64,000 nucleotides of DNA from Marinihelvus sp963695135 (GTDB taxonomy: Bacteria > Pseudomonadota > Gammaproteobacteria > Xanthomonadales > SZUA-36). The notes below the pieces were generated by a model that saw nothing but the letters and a program-made list of their open reading frames with translations, searched no databases and was not told the origin of the DNA. Positions within the stretch are counted from its first letter, which is position 1; the number at the start of each line of letters is the position of its first letter. Below are positions 1 through 7,647 of the stretch, in pieces. The stretch is from positions 654,457 to 718,456 of the forward strand of contig CAVOGA010000002.1 in the NCBI GenBank assembly GCA_963695135.1, written 5' to 3'. The position numbers and the translations under genes were made by a program.

Positions 1-155
1 ATGCCGGCGACTTCCAGCTCCAGGCCGGCGGTTTCCTGCGACAGCCCGGTCCCGGGCACGAGCAATGCCAGCACCAGCGCCACCATCAGCCAGCAGAGCC
101 ACCCGGGGCGGTTACCGCCAGAGCCAGTCACGGGCAGCGCGCAACGCGAGTTCAT
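1..155 (-). CDS. Secreted/exported protein, N-terminus only (runs off window)
   Basis: An open frame starts with ATG at 155 and runs leftward off the window edge, so only 51 codons are visible. The translation has a polar start with an Arg, then a Trp/Leu/Val/Ala-rich hydrophobic core (about residues 19-38, WLCWLMVALVLALLV) followed by PGTGLSQET, which looks like a Sec signal peptide with a cleavage site near the Ser-Gln. The start lies 6 nt downstream of the stop of the GNAT gene on the same strand, so the two are probably co-transcribed. No family can be assigned from so short a piece. Confidence 0.55.
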   Translation of the reverse strand, partial: MNSRCALPVTGSGGNRPGWLCWLMVALVLALLVPGTGLSQETAGLELEVAG

Positions 156-161
156 GACTGT

Positions 162-629
162 TCAGGCCTCGTGACCCGGGCGCTGGTACACAATGAAATC
201 ACTGAGTTCGCCAACCCGGTCGTAGAGCCGTCGGCCAGCCGTATTGAAGTGCTGGGTCATCCAGTAGACCCCCGGGCTGCCGGCCTCGTCCGCGGCCGCA
301 TAAACCGCCTCGATCAATGCCCGCCCGAGACTTTGTCCGCGATACTCGGGAAGCACGAACAGGTCCTGCAGGTAGCACTTGTTTTCAACACTCCAGCACG
401 ACCGGTGAAAAAGATAATGCGCCAGGCCCACGGCAACGCCGTCCCGTTCCAGCAACAAGCCGCGGAATTCGTTGTCATCTCCGGAGAGCAATCGCTGGAA
501 GGTCGTGGCATAAACCACCTCCGCAACGCTGGACTCGTAGTATTCCAGATAGCCGGTCCAGAGCTCACGCCAACGCGCTTCATCGCTCGCCCGCAAGGCA
601 CGGATATGAACTGGCTTGGCTGTTGTCAT
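162..629 (-). CDS. GNAT family N-acetyltransferase
   Basis: Predicted acetyl-CoA-dependent N-acetyltransferase of about 155 residues, substrate unknown. The acetyl-CoA binding motif A is visible as VLPEYRGQSLGRALIEA (Arg-Gly-Gln-x-Leu-Gly), preceded by the beta-strand YLQDLFV, and the C-terminal NTAGRRLYDRVGEL matches the usual 'xxNxxAxxLYxxxGF' end of the fold. I chose ATG 629 (MTTAKPVHIRAL) because a GGGGA sequence lies just upstream. An in-frame ATG at 665 has no visible ribosome site and would add 12 unrelated residues. It precedes a signal-peptide protein by 6 nt in a likely operon. Confidence 0.85.
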   Translation of the reverse strand: MTTAKPVHIRALRASDEARWRELWTGYLEYYESSVAEVVYATTFQRLLSGDDNEFRGLLLERDGVAVGLAHYLFHRSCWSVENKCYLQDLFVLPEYRGQSLGRALIEAVYAAADEAGSPGVYWMTQHFNTAGRRLYDRVGELSDFIVYQRPGHEA

Positions 630-714
630 GAGTGGTTTCCCCGCGGGCCGGATCCAATTGAGCATGGTAGCCGAAGCAGCTGTCGCTGGCCTGCATCAGG
701 CACACGCCGGATTA

Positions 715-741
715 AAAAAAGCGCCCTTGGCAAAGGGCGCT
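715..741 (-). terminator. Rho-independent terminator of the ZIP-like gene
   Basis: On the minus strand AGCGCCCTT, a TGCC loop and AAGGGCGCT form a 9-bp stem followed by seven T residues. It lies about 130 nt after the predicted stop of the ZIP-like transporter, and the longer uninterrupted reading frame of that gene would read straight through it. This supports the earlier stop at 872. Confidence 0.85.
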
Positions 742-871
742 GAAAACGTCAATACACAAGAGGAGATCAAGATTTCAGGGCCCGTTACAGGCAGCCTGCT
801 GAATATCTTCACAGGCACTCTGACCACGGCAGCGTGGGAAGATTCCCCGCCACCTCGAAATATCCCGCGCC

Positions 872-1577
872 TTAGTGTCGATGCCTGTGATCGTGCTTGT
901 GGTCGGTCGGGTTCATGCCGCGACGCCGGCCCATGCGTGTGCCCGCCCTCAGCGGGGCCGTGGCCGTGCTCCCGGTGCACGAGGCTGTGGATGATCGTGC
1001 CGATAATCAGCGGCTCCACGAAATGCAGGATACCGCCGTTATCCAGCGCCAGCAGCGGTTCAGACAGCCAGTAGCCGGCGACCGTTGCCAGCGCCACCAG
1101 CGTCAGGACCGCCAGCGCCCAGCGCCGCCCGAACACGGGCTGCACCATGAACCAGAGCACCAGGCCCATGCCAAAGCGATGCAGCACAATCGCCAGTCCC
1201 AGCGTCGCGCTGGCCTGGCCGCCACTGCCCGTCACCAGGCCGGCGCCATCCAGCATGGCATGCGCCACCAGCCCCAGCAGGGCGAGCATCAGGCTCATGA
1301 TGTGAAACGCGTGCGCCGCCCGGTGGACCGCCAGTTCGAGCAGCCCGGGCACCAGGTAGCCGGCCAGGATCAGGGCGACGGACAGCATGCCGAGTTCCCG
1401 GTAGGTGTCCGGCACCAGCAGGAACACCACGACCAGCACCAGCACGGCCACCACCGAGGTCTCCACCGCGCGCGCAACACGACCCCCTTTTCGGAGCCAC
1501 TGGTACAGCAGCGGACCGGCAAACAGGGCGAGTATGGACAGTAACAACAAGGGCGGTGCTCCCGGAACAGGCGGCAT
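872..1577 (-). CDS. ZIP-family-like divalent metal transporter with His-rich tail (one frameshift)
   Basis: Polytopic inner-membrane protein with about seven hydrophobic segments. The ZIP hallmark helices are recognisable: HAMLDGAGL (TM4-type H-x3-D-G) and LHRFGMGLVLW (TM5-type H). A late His-rich stretch REHGHGPAEGGHTHG follows. The uninterrupted frame continues to 696 through a terminator with low-complexity, non-membrane sequence. Removing one base from the CCC at 930-932 instead gives a tail NPTDHKHDHRHRH and a TAA at 872-874, so I infer a sequencing insertion there and a protein of about 234 residues. Family knowledge: ZIP proteins bring Zn or other divalent metals into the cytoplasm. 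It could also be a divergent permease related only distantly to ZIP. Confidence 0.6.
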
Positions 1578-1688
1578 AGGTTAACGCCGCCGGCAGCATG
1601 CGCCAAGCGCCCATATCGTCGCTGCGCTTGTGGAGTTGCTTCAAATCACCGAAGATTTTGACCTGAAACGCAGCACTATCGGGTCGGA

Positions 1689-2324
1689 ATGGACACCAGT
1701 CGTATTGACAGCATCATCCGGGAAATCTGCAGCGACCCGCTTGCGGCGCAGGATCTGCACGACCTGCTGGCGGTGATCGCCGTGCGCAATGGCATAGACC
1801 CGGATGAGCAGGAACTGGAGCGTGGCACGCGGTTTGTGATCGGCTACGTCGAACAGGTGCCCTACATGCTGAAGGTCGCCATGACCGCTGCCGCGAACGT
1901 CGGCCTGGTCGACGAAATGACGCAGGTGGTGGAAATGGTGCTGTCCTACTGGGAGCAGGACGAGGATGTGATCCCGGACCACCTGGGCATCATCGGACTG
2001 CTGGATGACGCTTATTGCTCGCTGGTGACGCTCCAGACCGTCTCGGATCACTACCAGTTGCAGACCGGCAAGCACATGTTTCCTGATGACCTGACCACCG
2101 CCAACAAGGTGATGCGCAAGATCATCGGTGACCCCTACGTGGCCGAGCTTGACCAGTTCGTGAGCAGCACCGTCAAGGAAGCGGGTGTCATGCAGGCCGT
2201 CAAGGCCATGGCCAGCGAGGACAAGCGGCGTGCGGTCGAGGCCCGCGCCAATATCTGGAACCATGGGCCGGCGGGCGAAATGCCCGTTGACCAGCTCAAA
2301 GGCCTCGGCCTGACCGACGACTAG
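1689..2324 (+). CDS. DUF1232 (YkvA-like) domain protein
   Basis: Protein of 211 residues, mostly alpha-helical and acidic. The central IPDHLGIIGLLDDAYCSL (about residues 97-114) matches the DUF1232/YkvA signature 'P-x-x-I-P-x-x-G-x-x-D-D'. The function of this family is unknown; members are often membrane-associated. The N-terminal half (residues 1-90) and the C-terminal helical region (KVMRKIIGDPYVAELDQFV) lack a recognisable domain. The gene is convergent with pepQ, whose stop lies 17 nt beyond, and diverges from the ZIP-like transporter. Confidence 0.65.
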   Translation: MDTSRIDSIIREICSDPLAAQDLHDLLAVIAVRNGIDPDEQELERGTRFVIGYVEQVPYMLKVAMTAAANVGLVDEMTQVVEMVLSYWEQDEDVIPDHLGIIGLLDDAYCSLVTLQTVSDHYQLQTGKHMFPDDLTTANKVMRKIIGDPYVAELDQFVSSTVKEAGVMQAVKAMASEDKRRAVEARANIWNHGPAGEMPVDQLKGLGLTDD

Positions 2325-2341
2325 GTCCGCACCCGGGTTCG

Positions 2342-3661
2342 TTAATCCAGCGCAGCGAACGCTTCACGGGAGAGATTCTCCGGCTCGTCCGCGGTCACCA
2401 CCACGTCATCCTCGATGCGGACGCCACCATAGGGCGCGAGCGCATCCACAACATCCCAGTTGACCTGTTGGCGGTCACGGCCATGGCGCCAGGGTTCCAG
2501 CAGGCTGTCGATAAAGTACAGCCCCGGCTCGACGGTCACCACGTTGCCGGCCTCCAGCTTGCGCGTCAGGCGCAGGAACGGATGCCCCGCGGGACGCGGG
2601 ATTTCGCGGCCGGTCGCATCTTCAATCAGACCCGCCACGTCGTGGGTCTGGAGCCCGATAAAATGCCCCAGGCCATGCGGAAAGAAGGCGGCGGAAAGTC
2701 CGCTGGCAACGACATCCTCGGCGTTCATGTGCACGATATCGTGCTCAACCAGCAGTCCGGCGACGCCCTGGTGGGTTTGCAGGTGCAGGTCCCGGTAGTC
2801 GACCCCGGCGCGCATGGCCCCGGCGAGCTTCTGTTGCAGCGCATCCATGCCCGCCACGAGTGCGCCGAAAGCGCCCTCCTCTGCCGCGTAGGTGCGCGTG
2901 ATATCGGAGCAGTAGGCGTGGAAGGTCGCGCCCGCATCAATCAGAAAGGAGCGCGAGGTCTCCGGCGCCCGGCGTTCCTGGTTCTGGTAGTGCAGCACCG
3001 CCGCGTGCCGGTTGAGGGCAACAATCGAGCCATAGGGCAGATCCGCCTCGGTCAGGCGCCCGGCCTCCAGGTACGCCATGTGAATGCCATACTCGCTGCG
3101 CCCCTCCCGGAATGCCTGTTCCGCGGCCCGGTGGCAGCCAGCGGCAACGCGGCTGGACTCACGCATGCAGGCCAGCTCGTACTCGGTCTTGCGGGTGCGG
3201 GCCAGGTGCAGGCGGTTCAGCAGCCGGGCCGGGTTGCGGTCATCGTCACCTTCAAGCTCCGGCGCATCGCCGATATAGGCTTCACGTCCCACCGGCACGC
3301 CCTGGCGCCAGTGTCCCGGCTCGCGCATGACCCGGATATCGAAATGCTCCGCCCACCAGGGCTCCGGGTCATCGGGTGCGCGGTGCCAAAAATCGGTGGG
3401 CTGGTAGAAATACAGCACCGGCCGGGCGCCGGGCTGGAAAATCAGCACGCTCTCCGGATGATGCGTCAATGGCAGCCAGGCCAGGAAATGCGGGTTGGGA
3501 CGGAAGTTATAGTGGAAATCGTCCAGGAAACTGACCAGCGGCGAGCCCGCGTGGACCACCACGCTGTCAAAGTTCTCCGCCTGCAGCGCCTGCTCCCAGG
3601 TATTTTGCAACGTCTGGATGTGCGCGGCGTAGTGGCGGGTGATGAGTTCGGGCGTTTCCAT
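2342..3661 (-). CDS. pepQ: Xaa-Pro dipeptidase (M24B)
   Basis: Cytoplasmic metallopeptidase that hydrolyses Xaa-Pro dipeptides. Its 439 residues match bacterial PepQ (443 in E. coli). The N-terminal half is the inactive creatinase-like domain; the C-terminal pita-bread domain carries the five metal ligands: DAGATFHAYCSDITR (two Asp, near residue 245), HGLGHFIGLQTHD (His), VTVEPGLYF (Glu) and GGVRIEDDVVV (Glu). The start METPELITRHYAAHI matches the family start, 211 nt upstream of the divergent cysS. It is convergent with the DUF1232 gene. Confidence 0.93.
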   Translation of the reverse strand: METPELITRHYAAHIQTLQNTWEQALQAENFDSVVVHAGSPLVSFLDDFHYNFRPNPHFLAWLPLTHHPESVLIFQPGARPVLYFYQPTDFWHRAPDDPEPWWAEHFDIRVMREPGHWRQGVPVGREAYIGDAPELEGDDDRNPARLLNRLHLARTRKTEYELACMRESSRVAAGCHRAAEQAFREGRSEYGIHMAYLEAGRLTEADLPYGSIVALNRHAAVLHYQNQERRAPETSRSFLIDAGATFHAYCSDITRTYAAEEGAFGALVAGMDALQQKLAGAMRAGVDYRDLHLQTHQGVAGLLVEHDIVHMNAEDVVASGLSAAFFPHGLGHFIGLQTHDVAGLIEDATGREIPRPAGHPFLRLTRKLEAGNVVTVEPGLYFIDSLLEPWRHGRDRQQVNWDVVDALAPYGGVRIEDDVVVTADEPENLSREAFAALD

Positions 3662-3872
3662 GCTGGTGCTCCCTGGTGTCCGGCCTGCTCGCTGAAATGT
3701 GCAACCGGCATCGAATTGTGGCCCGCTAAGGGCCTGCGGGCGGTGCTTTGCGTTTAGAATAGTCGCCTGTTACCGGGCGGGCCATGAGGTTAGCCGTCCG
3801 CCACCGGTTAGGCAACCGCAGCGATTCATCGGCCGGCATCCCGGCCACAAAACTGGAAGAGTGACCAACGCC

Positions 3873-5261
3873 GTGACGATCCGTCTCTACAACACCTTGA
3901 CCCGCCAAAAGGAAACGTTCGAGCCGCTGGACCCCGACCGCGTAACCCTCTATGCCTGCGGGCCGACCGTTTACAACTACGCGCACATCGGCAATGCCCG
4001 GCCGGCGGTGGTATTCGAACTGCTACAACGTGTCCTGGCGCGTCGCTACCCCGAGGTGATCTACGCACGCAACATCACGGATGTGGATGACAAGATCAAC
4101 CAGGCCGCCGCCGACCAGGGCGTGCCGATCGAGGTGATTTCAGAGCGTTACACCACGGCGTACCTGGAGGACATGGGGGCGCTCGGTGTCCGGCCACCCA
4201 CGCTGGCGCCGCATGCCACGCACCATATCGAGCCCATGATCCGCATGATCGAAACGTTGATCGAGTCGGGCCATGCGTATGAAAAAGACGGGCACGTGCT
4301 GTTCGCCATTGAAACCTTCGCGGACTATGGCGCCCTGTCGCGCCGGGCCATGGAGGACATGGTGGCCGGCGCGCGGGTCGAGGTGGCGCCGTACAAGCGC
4401 CATCCGGGCGACTTCGTGCTGTGGAAGCCATCCGTGGCGCCGCAGCCCGGCTGGGACAGCCCCTGGGGCTGGGGCCGCCCCGGCTGGCACCTGGAATGCT
4501 CCGCCATGGCCGCCGAGCACCTCGGCGATACGATTGATATCCACGGTGGCGGCCAGGACCTGATTTTCCCGCACCACGAAAACGAGATTGCCCAGAGCGT
4601 CTGCGCCCATGGGGGCCGCCCTTTTGCGCGCTACTGGATGCACAACGGTTTTGTCACGGTGGACAAGGAGAAAATGTCCAAGTCCCTGGGCAACACGCTG
4701 ATCGTTCACGAATTGCTCAAGCATTACCCCGGCGAGGCGCTGCGTTATGTGTTGCTCAGTGCGCACTACCGGCAACCGCTGGACTGGTCGGGGGAGGCCA
4801 TCACCCAGGCGCGGCGCACCCTGGACCGCATGTACGCGGTGCTGCGCGAAGCGGCCGGCGTGCTGGGTCCGTTGCGCGCCGGTTCGCCGGGTGAGAATTT
4901 CCTCGCGGCACTCGAAGACGACCTTGGCACACCCGATGCGCTGGCGGAAATGAACGGTCTGGCGCGCCGCCTCGGCCAGGGCCTGGGCAACCGCGAAGAT
5001 CCGGAGACCCTGCGCGCCATGGCGGCGGAACTCCTCGCGGACGGTGAACTGATCGGTCTGCTGACGCTGGATCCGGAAACCTGGTTCAAGGGGGACACCA
5101 ACGATGATGACGCGAGCATTGATGCCCTGGTGGCCGAGCGCGACGAGGCCCGCGCAGCCCGTAATTTTGCCCGCGCCGACGAACTACGCGATCAGCTGCA
5201 GGCCATGGGTATCGAACTGGAAGACGGCAGCGGCGGCACCCGTTGGCGTCGGGGCAGCTAG
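3873..5261 (+). CDS. cysS: Cysteinyl-tRNA synthetase
   Basis: Class I aminoacyl-tRNA synthetase charging tRNA-Cys in the cytoplasm; about 462 residues, the usual length. Visible motifs: YACGPTVYNYAHIGNAR, which holds the first zinc Cys and the HIGH-type signature HIGN; HLECSAMAAEHLG, with the second zinc Cys; GGQDLIFPHHENEIAQS, with the remaining ligands; and KMSKSLGN. The frame lacks a good ATG. GTG 3873 (MTIRLYNTLTRQ) gives the canonical N-terminus, with GGAAG at 3855-3859 upstream. GTG 3861 is the alternative. The SufE-type gene starts 5 nt downstream of the stop, so the two are co-transcribed. Confidence 0.95.
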   Translation: MTIRLYNTLTRQKETFEPLDPDRVTLYACGPTVYNYAHIGNARPAVVFELLQRVLARRYPEVIYARNITDVDDKINQAAADQGVPIEVISERYTTAYLEDMGALGVRPPTLAPHATHHIEPMIRMIETLIESGHAYEKDGHVLFAIETFADYGALSRRAMEDMVAGARVEVAPYKRHPGDFVLWKPSVAPQPGWDSPWGWGRPGWHLECSAMAAEHLGDTIDIHGGGQDLIFPHHENEIAQSVCAHGGRPFARYWMHNGFVTVDKEKMSKSLGNTLIVHELLKHYPGEALRYVLLSAHYRQPLDWSGEAITQARRTLDRMYAVLREAAGVLGPLRAGSPGENFLAALEDDLGTPDALAEMNGLARRLGQGLGNREDPETLRAMAAELLADGELIGLLTLDPETWFKGDTNDDDASIDALVAERDEARAARNFARADELRDQLQAMGIELEDGSGGTRWRRGS

Positions 5262-5266
5262 ACCCC

Positions 5267-5695
5267 ATGTCTGACAGCATGAAAGATCCAGACGCCGCCC
5301 AGACCCAGATCGTCGACGACTTCAGCCTGTTTCCCGAATGGCTGGACCGCTACCAGTACCTGATTGACCTGGGGCGCAAGCTCGAGCCCCTGGACGACAG
5401 CGAACGCTGTCCGGAAAACATTCTCGAAGGCTGCCAGTCCAGCGTATGGCTGGTGATGGACGGCGACCGCGATGTCATGCACATCCGCGCCAACAGCGAC
5501 GCAGCCATCGTTTCCGGGCTGATCGCCCTGCTGATCAAGGTGTATGACGGCGCCCCGCCCCGCGTCATACTGGACACCGAACCCCGCTTTATCGAGGAAC
5601 TGGGCCTGGGCCAACACCTCAGCCTTACCCGGGCCAATGGCCTGGGCGCCATGCTGGATGCGATCCGGACCAGGGCCGCGGAACTGGCCGCCTGA
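5267..5695 (+). CDS. sufE: SufE family cysteine desulfuration protein
   Basis: Sulfur-acceptor protein that takes persulfide sulfur from a cysteine desulfurase (SufS or CsdA partner) for Fe-S cluster or other sulfur transfer. The 142-residue length is typical. The acceptor Cys lies in ENILEGCQSSVWL (about residue 52), the conserved SufE/CsdE motif; RANGLGAMLDAIRTRA is the conserved C-terminal helix. ATG 5267 follows the cysS stop directly. No suf operon is visible nearby, so it could equally be a CsdE-type protein. Coupling to cysS is notable because both handle cysteine. Confidence 0.88.
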   Translation: MSDSMKDPDAAQTQIVDDFSLFPEWLDRYQYLIDLGRKLEPLDDSERCPENILEGCQSSVWLVMDGDRDVMHIRANSDAAIVSGLIALLIKVYDGAPPRVILDTEPRFIEELGLGQHLSLTRANGLGAMLDAIRTRAAELAA

Positions 5696-5760
5696 TTGAT
5701 GGACCGGGCAAGCCACCGCAACCGCCAGCAACGCCCCTGCCATACCGACGGTTCAGCATT

Positions 5761-5789
5761 AAAAAAGCCGGCTAGACGCCGGCTTTTTT
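5761..5789. terminator. Bidirectional terminator between sufE and dksA
   Basis: A perfect 12-bp palindromic stem, AAAAAAGCCGGC / GCCGGCTTTTTT, with a 5-nt TAGAC loop. A-tract and T-tract flank the GC core on both strands, so it can end transcription of the converging sufE (+) and dksA (-) genes. Confidence 0.93.
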
Positions 5790-5815
5790 AGTGTCCTGTT
5801 CAGCGGAACGGCGTC

Positions 5816-6244
5816 TTAACGACCGTCGCCCATTTGCTTCTGACGCAATTCCCAGCGCTCCTGGGCATCCAGGCACAAGGTGGCAATCGGTCGCGCCTCG
5901 AGGCGCGCCAGGCCGATCTCTTCGCCGGTTTCCTCGCAATAGCCGTAGTCACCATCATCCAGGCGCGTCAGGGCCTGGTCGATTTTCTTGATCAGCTTGC
6001 GGTAACGGTCGCGGGTCCGCAGCTCGAGGCTGTTTTCCGTTTCGCGGGTGGCGCGCTCCGCCTCGTCACCGACATCACGCACTTCGTCTCGAAGGTTGCT
6101 GATGGTCTCACGGGATTCCTCGACCAGCTCTTCACGCCAGGTCAGCAGCTTGTTGCGGAAATATTCCAACTGCTGCGGCGACATGTACTCTTCTTTCTCG
6201 GAAGGCTTGTAGCCCTTGGGCAGTTTAACGACAGTTGCAGGCAT
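5816..6244 (-). CDS. dksA: DksA, RNA polymerase-binding transcription factor (two-cysteine type)
   Basis: Binds the RNA polymerase secondary channel and, with ppGpp, redirects transcription during the stringent response. The 142 residues show the long coiled coil (about 25-105), with the tip motif DVGDEA (D-x-x-D-x-A) intact, and a C-terminal globular region with the DksA-specific EEIGLARLEARPIATLC. The zinc finger is reduced: canonical DksA has two CxxC pairs, whereas here they read CEET and CLDA, leaving one Cys in each pair. This resembles the zinc-independent DksA2 paralogue described in Pseudomonas aeruginosa. AGGAG lies 11 nt before the ATG. Confidence 0.92.
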   Translation of the reverse strand: MPATVVKLPKGYKPSEKEEYMSPQQLEYFRNKLLTWREELVEESRETISNLRDEVRDVGDEAERATRETENSLELRTRDRYRKLIKKIDQALTRLDDGDYGYCEETGEEIGLARLEARPIATLCLDAQERWELRQKQMGDGR

Positions 6245-6417
6245 AGCGAAAGTAACTCCTGTAAAGCATTACAATTATTTCGTAACACTCTGAAATAAAG
6301 TAATTTTGAACCTGGGCAACCTGGGTGATCACCCGGAAAGACGGATGTTATATACGAAGCCCCAGGACCCCGCAAGTATTTTTTGCCTTATTCGGCTGCA
6401 GGACATAACCTCTGCAC

Positions 6418-6654
6418 ATGAAAAAATTTCTCCTCGCGCTGATCAGGGGCTACCAGTTAACGCTCAGTCCCTACATCGGTCAGCACTGCCGGTTTACCCC
6501 GAGTTGCTCCCGCTACGCCGCGGAGGCCATCGAGGTCCACGGGCCCGCCAGGGGCACCTGGCTGGCCATCAAGCGCCTCGGGCGTTGCCACCCGTTGTGC
6601 GCCGGTGGTATCGATCCCGTGCCGCCCCTGCCCGATGAAAAAACCGCGGACTGA
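6418..6654 (+). CDS. yidD: Membrane protein insertion efficiency factor YidD
   Basis: Small (78 aa) inner-membrane-associated protein that assists YidC-dependent insertion. The family signature is complete: a hydrophobic/amphipathic start (KKFLLALIRGYQLTLSPYIG), then RFTPSCSRYAAEAI, and RCHPLCAGGIDPVP near the C-terminus. Unlike the classical rpmH-rnpA-yidD-yidC arrangement, the gene stands alone here, divergent from dksA and 146 nt before fabI. Confidence 0.93.
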   Translation: MKKFLLALIRGYQLTLSPYIGQHCRFTPSCSRYAAEAIEVHGPARGTWLAIKRLGRCHPLCAGGIDPVPPLPDEKTAD

Positions 6655-6765
6655 GGCACACTGGATCAATGCAGCACGCAGCATGCCCGCCGGCCTGCCA
6701 ACCCGCCGTGAAGCGCGCGTACCGCGGGCCCCGTATCGTGCGCTAAAAAATGGGCAAAACCCCAC

Positions 6766-6771
6766 TATAAT
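6766..6771 (+). promoter_or_regulatory. Probable -10 element of the fabI promoter
   Basis: A consensus TATAAT lies 29 nt upstream of the fabI ATG, inside an AT-rich patch in GC-rich DNA. No good TTGACA is found at the expected spacing, so the -35 assignment is open. The fabI ribosome site GGAG (6791-6794) is 6 nt from the ATG. Confidence 0.5.
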
Positions 6772-6800
6772 GCCCGCCTCATTCATCCACGGAGTCAACC

Positions 6801-7586
6801 ATGGGATTTCTCGAAGGTAAACGCGCCCTGATCGTGGGCGTCGCCAGCAACCGATCCATTGCCTGGGGCATCGCCGAGGCCATGCACCGCCAGGGCGCAG
6901 AACTTGCTTTCACCTACCAGACAGAAAAGCTCAAGTCGCGGGTGGATAACATCGCTGAACAGACCGGCTCGGACATCGTCCTGCCGCTGGACGTGGCCCA
7001 TGACGACCAGATCGAGGAGGTCTTCGAACACCTCGGTCAGCGCTGGGAAGGCATTGATATTGTCGTTCACGCGGTCGGTTTTGCACCCCGGGACCAGATC
7101 CAGGGTGATTACATGGACGTGGTGACGCGGGAAGGCTTCCAGATCGCCCATGACATCTCGAGCTACAGTTTCGCGGCCCTCGGCAAGGCCGCCCGCCCCC
7201 TGATGCAGGGCCGCAATGCCGCGCTGCTGACCCTGAGCTACCTGGGCGCCCTGCGCGCCCTGCCCGGCTATAACGTCATGGGCCTGGCCAAGGCCTCCCT
7301 GGAAGCGAACGTGCGTTACATGGCCAACAGCCTGGGACCGGAAGGTATTCGCGTCAACGGCATATCCGCAGGCCCGATCAAGACGCTGGCTGCAGCCGGA
7401 ATCGGCAATTTCCGCCGTATCCTGGACCACATCACCCAGACCGCGCCGCTGCGCCGTACCATCTCCGCCGAGGAAGTCGGCAACGTGGCGGCATTTCTGT
7501 GTTCGGACCTGGCGTCCGGCATTACCGGGGAAATTACCTACGTGGATGCGGGCTATAACATCCTGGGCATTCCCGAGCTCGAATGA
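6801..7586 (+). CDS. fabI: Enoyl-[acyl-carrier-protein] reductase (NADH)
   Basis: Catalyses the last reduction of each fatty-acid elongation cycle (FAS II, cytoplasm). The 261-residue SDR-fold protein shows the FabI-specific cofactor motif GVASNRSIAWGIA, and the catalytic pair in YLGALRALPGYNVMGLAKAS (Tyr-x6-Lys with the FabI spacing). It continues with SAGPIKTLAAAGI, the substrate-binding loop. The GGAG site 6 nt upstream and the start MGFLEGKRALIVG fit the family exactly. It is convergent with ppiD. Confidence 0.96.
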   Translation: MGFLEGKRALIVGVASNRSIAWGIAEAMHRQGAELAFTYQTEKLKSRVDNIAEQTGSDIVLPLDVAHDDQIEEVFEHLGQRWEGIDIVVHAVGFAPRDQIQGDYMDVVTREGFQIAHDISSYSFAALGKAARPLMQGRNAALLTLSYLGALRALPGYNVMGLAKASLEANVRYMANSLGPEGIRVNGISAGPIKTLAAAGIGNFRRILDHITQTAPLRRTISAEEVGNVAAFLCSDLASGITGEITYVDAGYNILGIPELE

Positions 7587-7601
7587 ACCCGGCTTGAAGT
7601 T

Positions 7602-7632
7602 GCCCGGCCCGGTCCTGGTGACCGGGCCGGGC
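7602..7632. terminator. GC-rich hairpin between fabI and ppiD
   Basis: A perfect 12-bp inverted repeat (GCCCGGCCCGGT / ACCGGGCCGGGC) with a 7-nt loop sits in the short gap between the converging genes. Neither strand has a T-run after it, so it is at best a weak or Rho-assisted terminator. Confidence 0.5.
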
Positions 7633-7647
7633 GTGATTCTGATGCGC

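Noticed and set aside
2468..3757. A 429-residue plus-strand frame opposite pepQ
   Set aside because: Antisense shadow: the minus frame has all five metal ligands of M24B peptidases.
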